Below are positions 18,601 to 24,071 of a stretch of DNA of 33,387 bases, one piece after another; position 1 is the first letter of the stretch; each line of letters begins with the position of its first letter. Made by a program: the position numbers and the translations under genes. Under the pieces are notes generated by a model. It did no database searches. It was not told where the DNA came from and saw only the letters and a list, made by a program, of their open reading frames with translations. Origin of the DNA: Halanaerobiales bacterium (GTDB taxonomy: Bacteria > Bacillota_F > Halanaerobiia > DY22613); the NCBI GenBank assembly GCA_023128035.1, contig JAGMES010000037.1:1-33387 (forward strand). Reading direction: 5' to 3'.

Positions 18601-20048
18601 AACTCAGTTATTTTAGGGGGAATCAGTTTACCTGGATTTATAAATGTCGAAAAAGTATCGACAATCTCACCACCCCGAATTTTAACTGCTCCAATTTCAA
18701 TAATCTCCTCTTCTGTAGGATTGAATCCAGTAGTCTCCACATCAAAAACTACCCACTCAATCTGATCTAAAGATTCATCATTGGCATTAAAAACTATCGC
18801 CTCACCATCATCTATAAAATAAGCTTCCATTCCAAAGATAATCTTAATCTTTCCTTTTGCTGCATTAAAAGCCTCAGGAAAAGCCTGAACCACGCCATGA
18901 TCTGTAATAGCAATCGCCTTATGGCCCCAATTAACTGCAGTGTTTATTAAACCTTTTACCTCGGCCACAGAATCCAGTGCACTCATCTTTGTATGGACAT
19001 GAAGTTCGACACGTTTTTCACTAGATTGATCTTTACGACCATCTTCACGTTTAATTTCCATCATATCATTTGGCCAAAGGGTTAGCTCCTGAGAAAATTT
19101 ATCATATTGAATTTTACCTCTACAGCGGACCCACTTTTCTTTTTTGAGATTAGAAGCTAATTCGCTATCAGATTCAACAAAGATTTTCCCCGTGAGCGAA
19201 CTAGTATAATCAGTCAGATAAAATGTGACAATCTTCCGACCACTTTTTAATTCGCGTTCTTCTATCTCAAAAATTTTTCCTTCAAGTACAACTGAACGTT
19301 CTTCATCAATAATATCTTCTAAAAGAGTTACTTCTTGCAGAGGGCTAATTTTTTTACCTAACAAAGCTCCCTCTTCTGGTTCAGAACGTTTTCGTCTTCC
19401 ACCACCGCCACCATTACCTTTATCTCCTCCATATTTGGGTTTACCACTATCTTCAACATATGAAGGTGCTTCAGAAGAAGGAATAAATTCTGGAGGAAGT
19501 GGGGGGGCTAAGTTCAGTTCATAGACTCCTAAAATTACATCTACATCAAACCCCAACTCATCTTTAATATAAGTCTTGATCAATTGATCACAGTTATTTT
19601 CCTTCAATTGACTTAATCCAAAACTACTTTCCACTAATACCAATAATTTCGGTTCATTCAACTCCCACTTTGCTCTTTCTAACCAACCATTACTGGTCGG
19701 CAACTCTTGATGAAGGCGTTTGATCAAATCAGACCAATTTTCTTTCAAGCCTTCTTTTAGGTTATCAACCCGACGCTTTATTTTTAAATTACAGTCAATA
19801 CTATTTAGCTCTGGGATGAATTTTTGTACCATCTGAGAAAAACTTGTCTTTACCTCGTCTAAATCTAAACCTTCAGGTAATTCAAAGAATAGCTCAATCC
19901 GTCTCTCAGGTATATATAATTTTAGTGAAGTTATCGAAAATTTTTGGATCACTTCTGACTTATTCAAGTCTTTTTCAATAAGAAGATCATCAAAAAATTC
20001 CTCACAAATCATGTTCTTTTTTTCAGGAAGAATCTTAACTACTGCCAT
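15663..20048 (-). CDS. polC: DNA polymerase III alpha subunit, PolC type
   Basis: PolC is the replicative polymerase of low-GC Gram-positives and carries its own proofreading exonuclease. With the start chosen here it has 1461 residues. In order: N-terminal domain, a Gly/Arg linker (about 205-225), an OB fold (VVLEGKIFEIEERELK), a PHP domain starting at ELHVHTKMSALDSV (about 348), a DEDDh exonuclease inserted in it (VVFDVETTG at about 434, AHNATFDLRFL), a zinc module CDKCK...CPNCG (about 919-950), and the palm acidic motif PDIDLNFSGDY (about 976). An ATG 18 codons upstream (20102) has no ribosome binding site, while ATG 20048 follows AAAGGAG by 7 bases. Promoter at 20110-20138. Confidence 0.98.
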   Translation of the reverse strand: MAVVKILPEKKNMICEEFFDDLLIEKDLNKSEVIQKFSITSLKLYIPERRIELFFELPEGLDLDEVKTSFSQMVQKFIPELNSIDCNLKIKRRVDNLKEGLKENWSDLIKRLHQELPTSNGWLERAKWELNEPKLLVLVESSFGLSQLKENNCDQLIKTYIKDELGFDVDVILGVYELNLAPPLPPEFIPSSEAPSYVEDSGKPKYGGDKGNGGGGGRRKRSEPEEGALLGKKISPLQEVTLLEDIIDEERSVVLEGKIFEIEERELKSGRKIVTFYLTDYTSSLTGKIFVESDSELASNLKKEKWVRCRGKIQYDKFSQELTLWPNDMMEIKREDGRKDQSSEKRVELHVHTKMSALDSVAEVKGLINTAVNWGHKAIAITDHGVVQAFPEAFNAAKGKIKIIFGMEAYFIDDGEAIVFNANDESLDQIEWVVFDVETTGFNPTEEEIIEIGAVKIRGGEIVDTFSTFINPGKLIPPKITELTGIDDSMVSDAPTVAEILPDFVDFFEGTVLVAHNATFDLRFLQAGLVKADLNEKVSVITILDTLNLSRALLTDLKNHKLNTLVDHFKVSLENHHRACDDAKATGEILLKLLELLNDEIKTLDDINSLSKNIDWKRLRSHHLCILVQNQIGLKNLYRLTSLAHLDYYYRNPRIPKSLLQQYREGLLIGSACEAGYLYQSVLRGASDEELKEIIRFYDYVELQPLGNNLFLLKKGQVGSMRDLEEINKRIYRLAKEENRLVIAAGDVHFIEPRDSVFREILMTGKGFEDASEQAPLYLRTTEEMLEEFKYFGEDVAQEIVIENTNLIADMIEDVRPVPEGVFPPTIDGADQEIREMAYNKAREIYGENMHEMIEKRLERELTAIIENSYAVNYLISQKLVKKSLDDGYLVGSRGSVGSSFAATMCDITEVNPLPPHYLCDKCKYIEFVTDGSFLAGPDLPNKVCPNCGDTLIKEGFDIPFEVFMGFKGDKVPDIDLNFSGDYQSVVHKFTEELFGRDYVFRAGTISTVADRTAFGFVKNYLDEKGISARAAEIQRLVKGCAGVRRTTGQHPGGLMIVPNEYEVYDFCPIQHPANDMNTDVRTTHFDYHSIHDNLLKLDILGHDAPTILRMLQDLIRKIDPDFDPQKIPLDDLATMKLFSSTEPLGLTPEQLGAQMGTFGIPEFGTSFVRGMLEETKPSTIAELVRISGLSHGTEVWLNNAQDLIRSKKAKLAEVISVRDDILNYLIFKGLESSIAFKIMEKVRKGKGLTEEEEAIMRENNVPEWYIGSCQKIKYMFPKAHAVAYVVMSVRIAYCKVHYPLQFYATHFSIKASDFDALIVCKGLDHVIEVKRALEEKGNDASVKEKGLLTILEIVYEAMLRGIEFDKVDIYRSHPTKFLIDEKTRKLIPPFISLQGLGASAAENIALCRPQDIENCDEEDMFKSIEELSRKAKLSKTVIEVMKEHGTLKGLPEKNQLSLFG

Positions 20049-20109
20049 TTTGTGGCTCCTTTCTTTGGCAAGGCATAAATCTAAACTAATTTCAACATCC
20101 ATGACTTTT

Positions 20110-20138
20110 ATTATATATTAAGTAGGCTAATTTTTAAA
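20110..20138 (-). promoter_or_regulatory. sigma-A promoter of polC
   Basis: TTTAAA (20133-20138) and consensus TATAAT (20110-20115) are spaced 17 bases apart on the minus strand, about 55 bases upstream of the preferred polC ATG. This also argues against the longer polC start at 20102, which would leave almost no leader. Confidence 0.65.
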
Positions 20139-20159
20139 GATTAATTTTTTAGATAAGAA

Positions 20160-21374
20160 TCAACCACCAAAAAGAAACCTTTCAGGATTGGTACTGCAGA
20201 ATTTATTCTTTTCTTCTGAAGAGAAGTAATTTGTCTTTGAAAAAACCTCTAAATACTCAGTATATGATTCAACTCTTATCAGATTTACTAAAAAATCTGA
20301 ACCAAAAAGTATGTGATTTTTTAACCTAGCGTGATCTTTTTCGCCTAAAATCTTTTCAATGATCTCCTTCATTAACTTATAATAAGAATCATTATAAGCT
20401 CGATAAGAAAAATCAACATACACATGTTCATAAGATAATACTAACTCGATTAATTTACTTGTCCAATCCTCTTCACTTCCAAAGTGGGCCAGATTTATTT
20501 TCAAATCTGGAAAACGTTTCAAAACCTTTTCCCATCGAATCGGCGAAGTATATTTTCGTGCCTCTTTCTTGTCAATAACGATAAAACCATCTTTACTACA
20601 ATGTGTTGTAATTGGGATTCTCTTTTCAGAGCAAAATTTATATAAACATTCAACTTTTTTCAGTTCTTCTAAATTTTCTTCAGGCCAGGGATCAAAACCT
20701 AGTGGAGGATATACTTTCACTCCAGTAAAAAAATTACTTCTAATATTTTCGATATTTCCATCAAATTTTCCTAAATTTCTTTTACAATCAAAATTCGAAC
20801 CACAATAATCAGAAAAATATTTGTCAAGCATCTTTTCAATTTTTTCTAATGTATAGTTTTGAGTATTCAAACCTAGAAATGGATAAATCTCAAAAATTCC
20901 ATTAAACTGCTGTTCCTCATAATAACGCTTAATGCCATTAAACATATCAAATACCTGCTCAACAATCGGTTTTTGAGGAGGGTCTCCATAATAAATGTCT
21001 GCTTTTTTCATATTTTTATAACCATAATCCATCATCAATGGAGTCAAAACAATCTTTGTATATTCATTTCCATCAATTTTAAATTTACCATCCTTAAGTA
21101 CAGGTTCTTCTCCTCTCTTTAAACCATCTTCCATGAGAAGAAATATACTACCAATATCATTCTCCATTACAGATAGTAAATTCTCCACCCTTTTGATCAT
21201 TTTGAAACCGCCAAATTTTTTGAATAAAATAAAGGGTAAAATTGGACCTAGAATAAAATAAAGAATTATAAGTAGTGCAACTGGTATATTGAATCTACGA
21301 ATAAAAGCGAGAAGGTTAGGATGACTTAAGTTGAATGCATGGCAATGGATATCGTAGAATTTTTTTTCTTCCAT
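20160..21374 (-). CDS. amidohydrolase-2 family metal-dependent hydrolase
   Basis: This is a predicted 404-residue TIM-barrel hydrolase of the amidohydrolase 2 superfamily; substrate unknown. Metal-site features are DIHCH (HxH, residues 8-12), GVKVYPPLGF with a candidate lysine, ITTHCS, INLAHFG and the late aspartate in ILFGSDF, followed by NPERFLFG as in related lyases/hydrolases. Odd for the family is a strongly hydrophobic stretch at about 29-50 (IPVALLIILYFILGPILPF) soon after the HxH, which may attach the protein to the membrane. The ATG at 21374 was chosen because it is 9 bases after AGGAG; the one 3 codons upstream touches that site. It is the gene just before polC and is not part of the usual cluster. 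Confidence 0.75.
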   Translation of the reverse strand: MEEKKFYDIHCHAFNLSHPNLLAFIRRFNIPVALLIILYFILGPILPFILFKKFGGFKMIKRVENLLSVMENDIGSIFLLMEDGLKRGEEPVLKDGKFKIDGNEYTKIVLTPLMMDYGYKNMKKADIYYGDPPQKPIVEQVFDMFNGIKRYYEEQQFNGIFEIYPFLGLNTQNYTLEKIEKMLDKYFSDYCGSNFDCKRNLGKFDGNIENIRSNFFTGVKVYPPLGFDPWPEENLEELKKVECLYKFCSEKRIPITTHCSKDGFIVIDKKEARKYTSPIRWEKVLKRFPDLKINLAHFGSEEDWTSKLIELVLSYEHVYVDFSYRAYNDSYYKLMKEIIEKILGEKDHARLKNHILFGSDFLVNLIRVESYTEYLEVFSKTNYFSSEEKNKFCSTNPERFLFGG

Positions 21375-21497
21375 CTTTTTCATCTCCTTTAGGACAGCTC
21401 TAATACTTTAAGCTAATCCTTTCCACTACTTACATATTAATTAAACATGACACGAAATTATTCCTTCCTAAAAACTGCGAACAAGAAAAAGATTTTC

Positions 21498-22019
21498 TTA
21501 AATAATGCAAAAAATAGACCCTTTGGAGTCTATTTTTTGATGAATAATTATTACTTGATTTCTATAAGATGCAAACGTAAAATTTAAGAAAATATTAAAT
21601 TTAGCTTTACTCTTCAAAAAAACATTAATATTTATAGGTGGCAATACTATAGGTTCTATTTGCATTTCTAAAGACATATGGCTTATTAAACTTCTTAAAT
21701 AAGGAAAAAGAATAGCCAATGTATTTTTATTTATAATCTCGTTATGTGTATGATCTTGCTCATCAAATCCAATAATACTAAAAACTCCAGAAATTTTTAA
21801 CTTTATAAAAAATGGCTTGTCATTCTCTTGAAAATTCTCATCAAAAATCGTACATTGAATCTGCTTAATAAATAGTTCCTCTTCTCTATTTGAATCAAAA
21901 GAAAAGTTAAAATCCAGAGCTATCTCTTGGTCTTGTTCATAAGAAAAATTATTATTCTTTTGAAAAATAAACTCATCAATATAATATTCTTAAAATTTTA
22001 ATATACTTTCATTTTTCAT
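21498..22019 (-). pseudogene. SecB-like chaperone gene interrupted by in-frame TAA
   Basis: The frame starts at ATG 22019 (AGGGGAG site 8 bases upstream; ATGA overlap with the preceding gene) and reads MKNESILKF, then TAA at 21990-21992, then continues uninterrupted for over 160 codons as EYYIDEFIFQKNNN onward. The later part shows the SecB-type signature: FIKLKISGVFSIIGFDE, then AILFPYLRSLISHMSL and IEPIVLPPINI, matching the family's PYxRExIS and LPPxNF elements. No ATG, GTG or TTG follows the stop until codon 109 or so. The intact remainder suggests a recent nonsense mutation, a sequencing error, or readthrough. The final 13 codons run through a terminator hairpin, so the original stop may also be lost. 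Confidence 0.72.
21509..21538 (-). terminator. Rho-independent terminator after the SecB-like gene
   Basis: A 13-bp hairpin with one G-U pair and a CAAA loop, AAAAAATAGAC on one side and GTCTATTTTTT on the other, has U-tracts in both directions and could act bidirectionally. It lies inside the last codons of the SecB-like frame. Confidence 0.8.
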
Positions 22020-22279
22020 GCTGCTAACTCCCCTAAGTCATTTTTAGTACAGGAAAAGTTGCCATTAATCTTCTCATTAATAACATATTTAACTGAATGA
22101 CTTTTTCTTATCGTGACTACCTCTGAAAAATACTCTTCCAAAACCGTTGTATCATCTATCTCCTCTACAATACACCCTAATGCCTCTAAATCATTTTTCA
22201 TTTCTTCACGCGTAACAGTATTAAAGTAATCATCTATCTTCTTCATAAGATTAGTTGTGTCTAATTGATCAAAAAACAT
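22016..22279 (-). CDS. small acidic protein coupled to the SecB-like gene
   Basis: I cannot assign this 87-residue protein to a named family. Residues 7-40 form a likely helical region (LMKKIDDYFNTVTREEMKND, then LEALGCIVEE), followed by a TVLEEYFSEVV segment and a basic YVINEKINGNFSC tail. It has an AAAGGAGGG site 7 bases before the ATG, its own extended -10 promoter, and its TGA overlaps the next gene's ATG. That coupling to a SecB-like gene recalls toxin-antitoxin-chaperone loci, in which an antitoxin is escorted by SecB, but no toxin lies next to it, so the role is only a guess. Confidence 0.65.
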   Translation of the reverse strand: MFFDQLDTTNLMKKIDDYFNTVTREEMKNDLEALGCIVEEIDDTTVLEEYFSEVVTIRKSHSVKYVINEKINGNFSCTKNDLGELAA

Positions 22280-22347
22280 CTTTTATCCCTCCTTTATCTA
22301 CTTCCTTAAGTGAATCCTTAATAATTTTATCGGTATTTGATACACAC

Positions 22348-22378
22348 ATTATAGCACAATTTGGTATCCGAGATTCAA
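22348..22378 (-). promoter_or_regulatory. extended -10 promoter of the small gene/SecB-like unit
   Basis: The minus strand has TGCTATAAT (consensus -10 with TG extension, hexamer 22348-22353) and TTGAAT (22373-22378) 19 bases upstream. A 14-base inverted repeat, ACTCTT-TC-AAGAGT (22387-22400), lies just upstream and could be an operator. Confidence 0.6.
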
Positions 22379-22673
22379 GAAAATACACTCTTTCAAGAGT
22401 AAATTTTATATATACTGAAGCAATAATTATCTCTATTCCAAATTTATTTTATTAAATTTCCATCTCTTCTAATTTGCATTGAATATTTTGAACACAAAAA
22501 TAACTCATTAATAATAACATGATTCACTGTAATTATTTAAATGGGTATTGTAATCGCTTTATAAAACAAAGAGTAACGTAATTACTGCGTTACTCTTTGG
22601 AAGTAAAGAAACTCACGTGATCATGAAAATTAAATCGGATTCACCGTGGCTATCTAAATGTTAATTTTCAATT

Positions 22674-22703
22674 TTCACATTCTTTTATGTAAAAACATAT
22701 ATA
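22674..22703 (+). promoter_or_regulatory. possible promoter of the 59-codon gene
   Basis: TTCACA (22674-22679) and TATATA (22698-22703) are 18 bases apart, 65 bases before the ATG. An inverted repeat ATTATT-ctggat-AATAAT lies between promoter and gene. The AT-rich surroundings make chance matches likely. Confidence 0.3.
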
Positions 22704-22767
22704 TAAGTATCACCTTTGAATATTATTCTGGATAATAATAAATCCTAATTAGGAAAGGAGTGATTAG

Positions 22768-22947
22768 ATGAATAAAAAATTCGTAAAAAATAAAATTTTT
22801 TACATTCGAAAAAAAACAAATTCTAATCAAAAACAAAACCCTAATCTAATAAATTCTTTTGATAAACTCCAAAATTATAATCTCCCCAATATAACCCTTA
22901 ATTTTTCTAAAAATATAATCACAAATATGCTAAAGGATGAAAAATAA
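22768..22947 (+). CDS. small basic protein, 59 codons, unknown
   Basis: This is the only supported gene on the plus strand. An excellent ribosome binding site (AAAGGAGTGATTAG) precedes the ATG, and a strong Rho-independent terminator begins at the stop codon, so the unit has all the marks of a real gene despite its size. The product is basic and rich in Asn and Lys: an N-terminal MNKKFVKNKIFYIRKK stretch, a polar NQKQNPN middle, then KLQNYNLPNITLNFSKNII and an MLKDEK end. There is no signal peptide or membrane segment. It is not recognised; a regulatory peptide, a peptide precursor or a nucleic-acid-binding protein are all open. Confidence 0.6.
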   Translation: MNKKFVKNKIFYIRKKTNSNQKQNPNLINSFDKLQNYNLPNITLNFSKNIITNMLKDEK

Positions 22948-22978
22948 ACTGTCTCGGTTACTTGGGACGGTTTTTATT
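22946..22978 (+). terminator. terminator of the 59-codon gene
   Basis: A 10-bp stem with two G-U pairs (AAACTGTCTC 22946-22955 with GGGACGGTTT 22964-22973, loop GGTTACTT) is followed by TTTATTT. It starts within the stop codon and reaches the end of the convergent frame on the minus strand. Confidence 0.85.
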
Positions 22979-23331
22979 TAAATCACTGGTTGTGTGGATG
23001 AATCTTCCTCATATGCAAATAAATCAAAAATGCAAGCTAGTTTCTCATCTAATAATTCTATCGAATCAAGAGTTAATTCTATTGGCATAGGCTCTAAATT
23101 ATGGACATATTGAGGAGAAAGTTCATATAAAGCAACAATTGATTCATCCCTTTGATGCTCGTCAGATTTAGGTAAGTATAAAAAATTATCATCTGAATTA
23201 TTTTTAACAGCATCCATATCCCACATATTATAGTGGTAATCTTTAATAGTATATAGTGGCGCAACAATAATCTTATCTAAACCATTAGGTTCCCTAACTA
23301 AAACTATAATGTACCCTAACAGTGAGGCTAT
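22978..23331 (-). pseudogene. headless MazF/PemK-like toxin remnant
   Basis: This frame is open from directly after the DUF3467 stop codon and in the same frame. It reads GYIIVLVREPNGLDKIIVAP, LYTIKDYHYN, then NFLYLPKSDE, DESIVALYELSPQYV and IELLDEKLACIFDL. The pattern (hydrophobic strand, IVAPL-type strand, then a central LP...SIVAL strand and a C-terminal helix) resembles the PemK/MazF endoribonuclease fold, but the usual first 20 residues with the GDI(Y/W) and RP segments are missing. The first ATG is at 23226, past two core strands. A truncated toxin gene is the best reading; a distinct small protein started at a non-ATG codon is possible. Confidence 0.42.
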
Positions 23332-23619
23332 TTATTTTTTAGTAATTCCTTTTTGTAAAAATTCATTTGGATTCTCAGGTAACTCAATTCCTAAACGTTT
23401 TTCATATTTTTCAATGTTATTTTGAATTACTTTAACAAAATCCTTTATATATATTGGATTAATAACAATTTTCGCAATATTTTCAGCTTGATGCTCTTCC
23501 ATCAAATGAAACTCTAATATAAATTCACCAAAACTATGACTCACTCTTAAATAATTAGCATAGCCAGAAACTGCAGTGGAAATAATTTTTTGTTGAGAAT
23601 CATTTCTCTCTTCACACAT
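23332..23619 (-). CDS. DUF3467 family protein
   Basis: This 95-residue protein matches the DUF3467 pattern: SGYANYLRVSHSFGEFILEF, a variable acidic turn, IAKIVINPIYIKDFVKVI and NIEKYEKRLGIELP. The family is widespread but has no assigned function. A TTG seven codons upstream is open, but ATG 23619 has a GGGGGAAG site 7 bases before it. It has its own promoter at 23790-23818. The next frame, the MazF/PemK-like remnant, begins immediately after its TAA, which suggests a deletion joined the two or that they form one transcription unit. Confidence 0.8.
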   Translation of the reverse strand: MCEERNDSQQKIISTAVSGYANYLRVSHSFGEFILEFHLMEEHQAENIAKIVINPIYIKDFVKVIQNNIEKYEKRLGIELPENPNEFLQKGITKK

Positions 23620-23789
23620 TTCGCTTCCCCCTTTTTTCAATATCTATTTAACTTCGCCAAATCGTCTCCAATTCCTGCTCTTTTTTTTGATTTTTTTAAA
23701 ATTGAACCTCATTCTTTGATAATCTAATCATTTCCCTTATCTGACTTCTTAGCAATGTATGAAAAGGATGCTAATAACCTTTTTAATTA

Positions 23790-23818
23790 TTTATATCAAT
23801 TTTTCCTGATTTTATCAA
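23790..23818 (-). promoter_or_regulatory. sigma-A promoter of the DUF3467 gene
   Basis: TTGATA (23813-23818) and TATAAA (23790-23795) are spaced exactly 17 bases apart on the minus strand, each 5 of 6 to consensus. The position downstream of the candidate sRNA terminator supports separate transcription units. The leader to the ATG is about 165 bases and has no obvious content. Confidence 0.65.
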
Positions 23819-23857
23819 AGGAAAATTAAATGCCCACAACTGCAAAAGTGGAGTTTT

Positions 23858-23885
23858 AAAAAACAAAAACTCCCATAACAGGAGC
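23858..23885 (-). terminator. terminator of candidate sRNA
   Basis: On the minus strand CTCC-tgttatg-GGAG (23881-23884 with 23870-23873) is followed directly by TTTTTGTTTTTT. The stem is short but the U-tract is strong. The GGAGTTTT arm can instead pair with AAAACTCC just downstream (23850-23857), giving an alternative fold. Confidence 0.5.
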
Positions 23886-23989
23886 AATACTAAAATTCAC
23901 TTTAATACACTTCCAGTATCAGATTTGAGAAGGAAAAGGTGGGGATAGAATTAATTTTTCTGATACTTTCAAGTTAAATCTTTCTCTAT
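23858..23989 (-). ncRNA. candidate small regulatory RNA, about 130 nt
   Basis: A near-perfect sigma-A promoter (23996-24023) is followed by no coding frame but by a compact structured segment and a terminator-like site. From the likely start near 23989 the RNA would form a 9-bp hairpin, AGTATCAGA/TCTGATACT (23959-23967 with 23915-23923), holding a 35-base loop with the C/U-rich stretch TCCCCACCTTTTCCTTCTC. Such C-rich single-stranded loops in Gram-positive sRNAs often pair with Shine-Dalgarno sequences. The DUF3467 gene downstream has its own promoter. It could instead be a long leader. No known RNA family was recognised. Confidence 0.5.
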
Positions 23990-23995
23990 GTAAAT

Positions 23996-24023
23996 ATTAT
24001 ACCACTATTTTTACTTTTGTCAA
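23996..24023 (-). promoter_or_regulatory. consensus sigma-A promoter for the candidate sRNA
   Basis: The minus strand has TTGACA (24018-24023) and TATAAT (23996-24001), both perfect, spaced 16 bases. It lies immediately after the mgtC terminator and is the strongest promoter in the window. Confidence 0.8.
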
Positions 24024-24034
24024 GAATATTCATA

Positions 24035-24071
24035 ACAAATGTAGCACCGTCATAAACGCTGCTACATTTGT
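24035..24071 (-). terminator. terminator after mgtC
   Basis: A 12-bp perfect stem (ACAAATGTAGCA 24035-24046 with 24060-24071, 13-base loop) abuts the mgtC stop codon. The 3' arm ends in TTTGTTATG, a modest U-tract. It probably closes the operon that starts upstream of proS. Confidence 0.7.

Larger units (their letters stand above)
22280..22767. other. AT-rich divergent intergenic region with hairpins
   Basis: This region separates the leftward small gene from the rightward 59-codon gene. Apart from the promoter at 22348-22378 it contains a 12-bp perfect hairpin (22567-22578/22588-22599, CAAAGAGTAACG type, followed on the minus strand by TTTTAT) and a 10-bp inverted repeat (TGAAAATTAA 22624-22633 with 22661-22670). 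No coding frame was found. The two structures together could be the body and terminator of a small leftward RNA, but no good promoter for it was seen. Confidence 0.4.

Noticed and set aside
19375..19420. CCACC-rich repeat
   Set aside because: It encodes the Gly-rich linker of PolC and is not a separate repeat element.
19225..19524. 99-codon plus-strand frame inside polC
   Set aside because: It is antisense to the polC linker and OB region, Ser/Pro-rich by complementarity, with no start signals.
20049..20102. Longer polC start at 20102
   Set aside because: It has no ribosome binding site and falls right after the -10 element; ATG 20048 has AAAGGAG at ideal spacing.
22255..22455. 66-codon plus-strand frame over the small gene promoter
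   Set aside because: It runs antisense across a good promoter and has no ribosome binding site.
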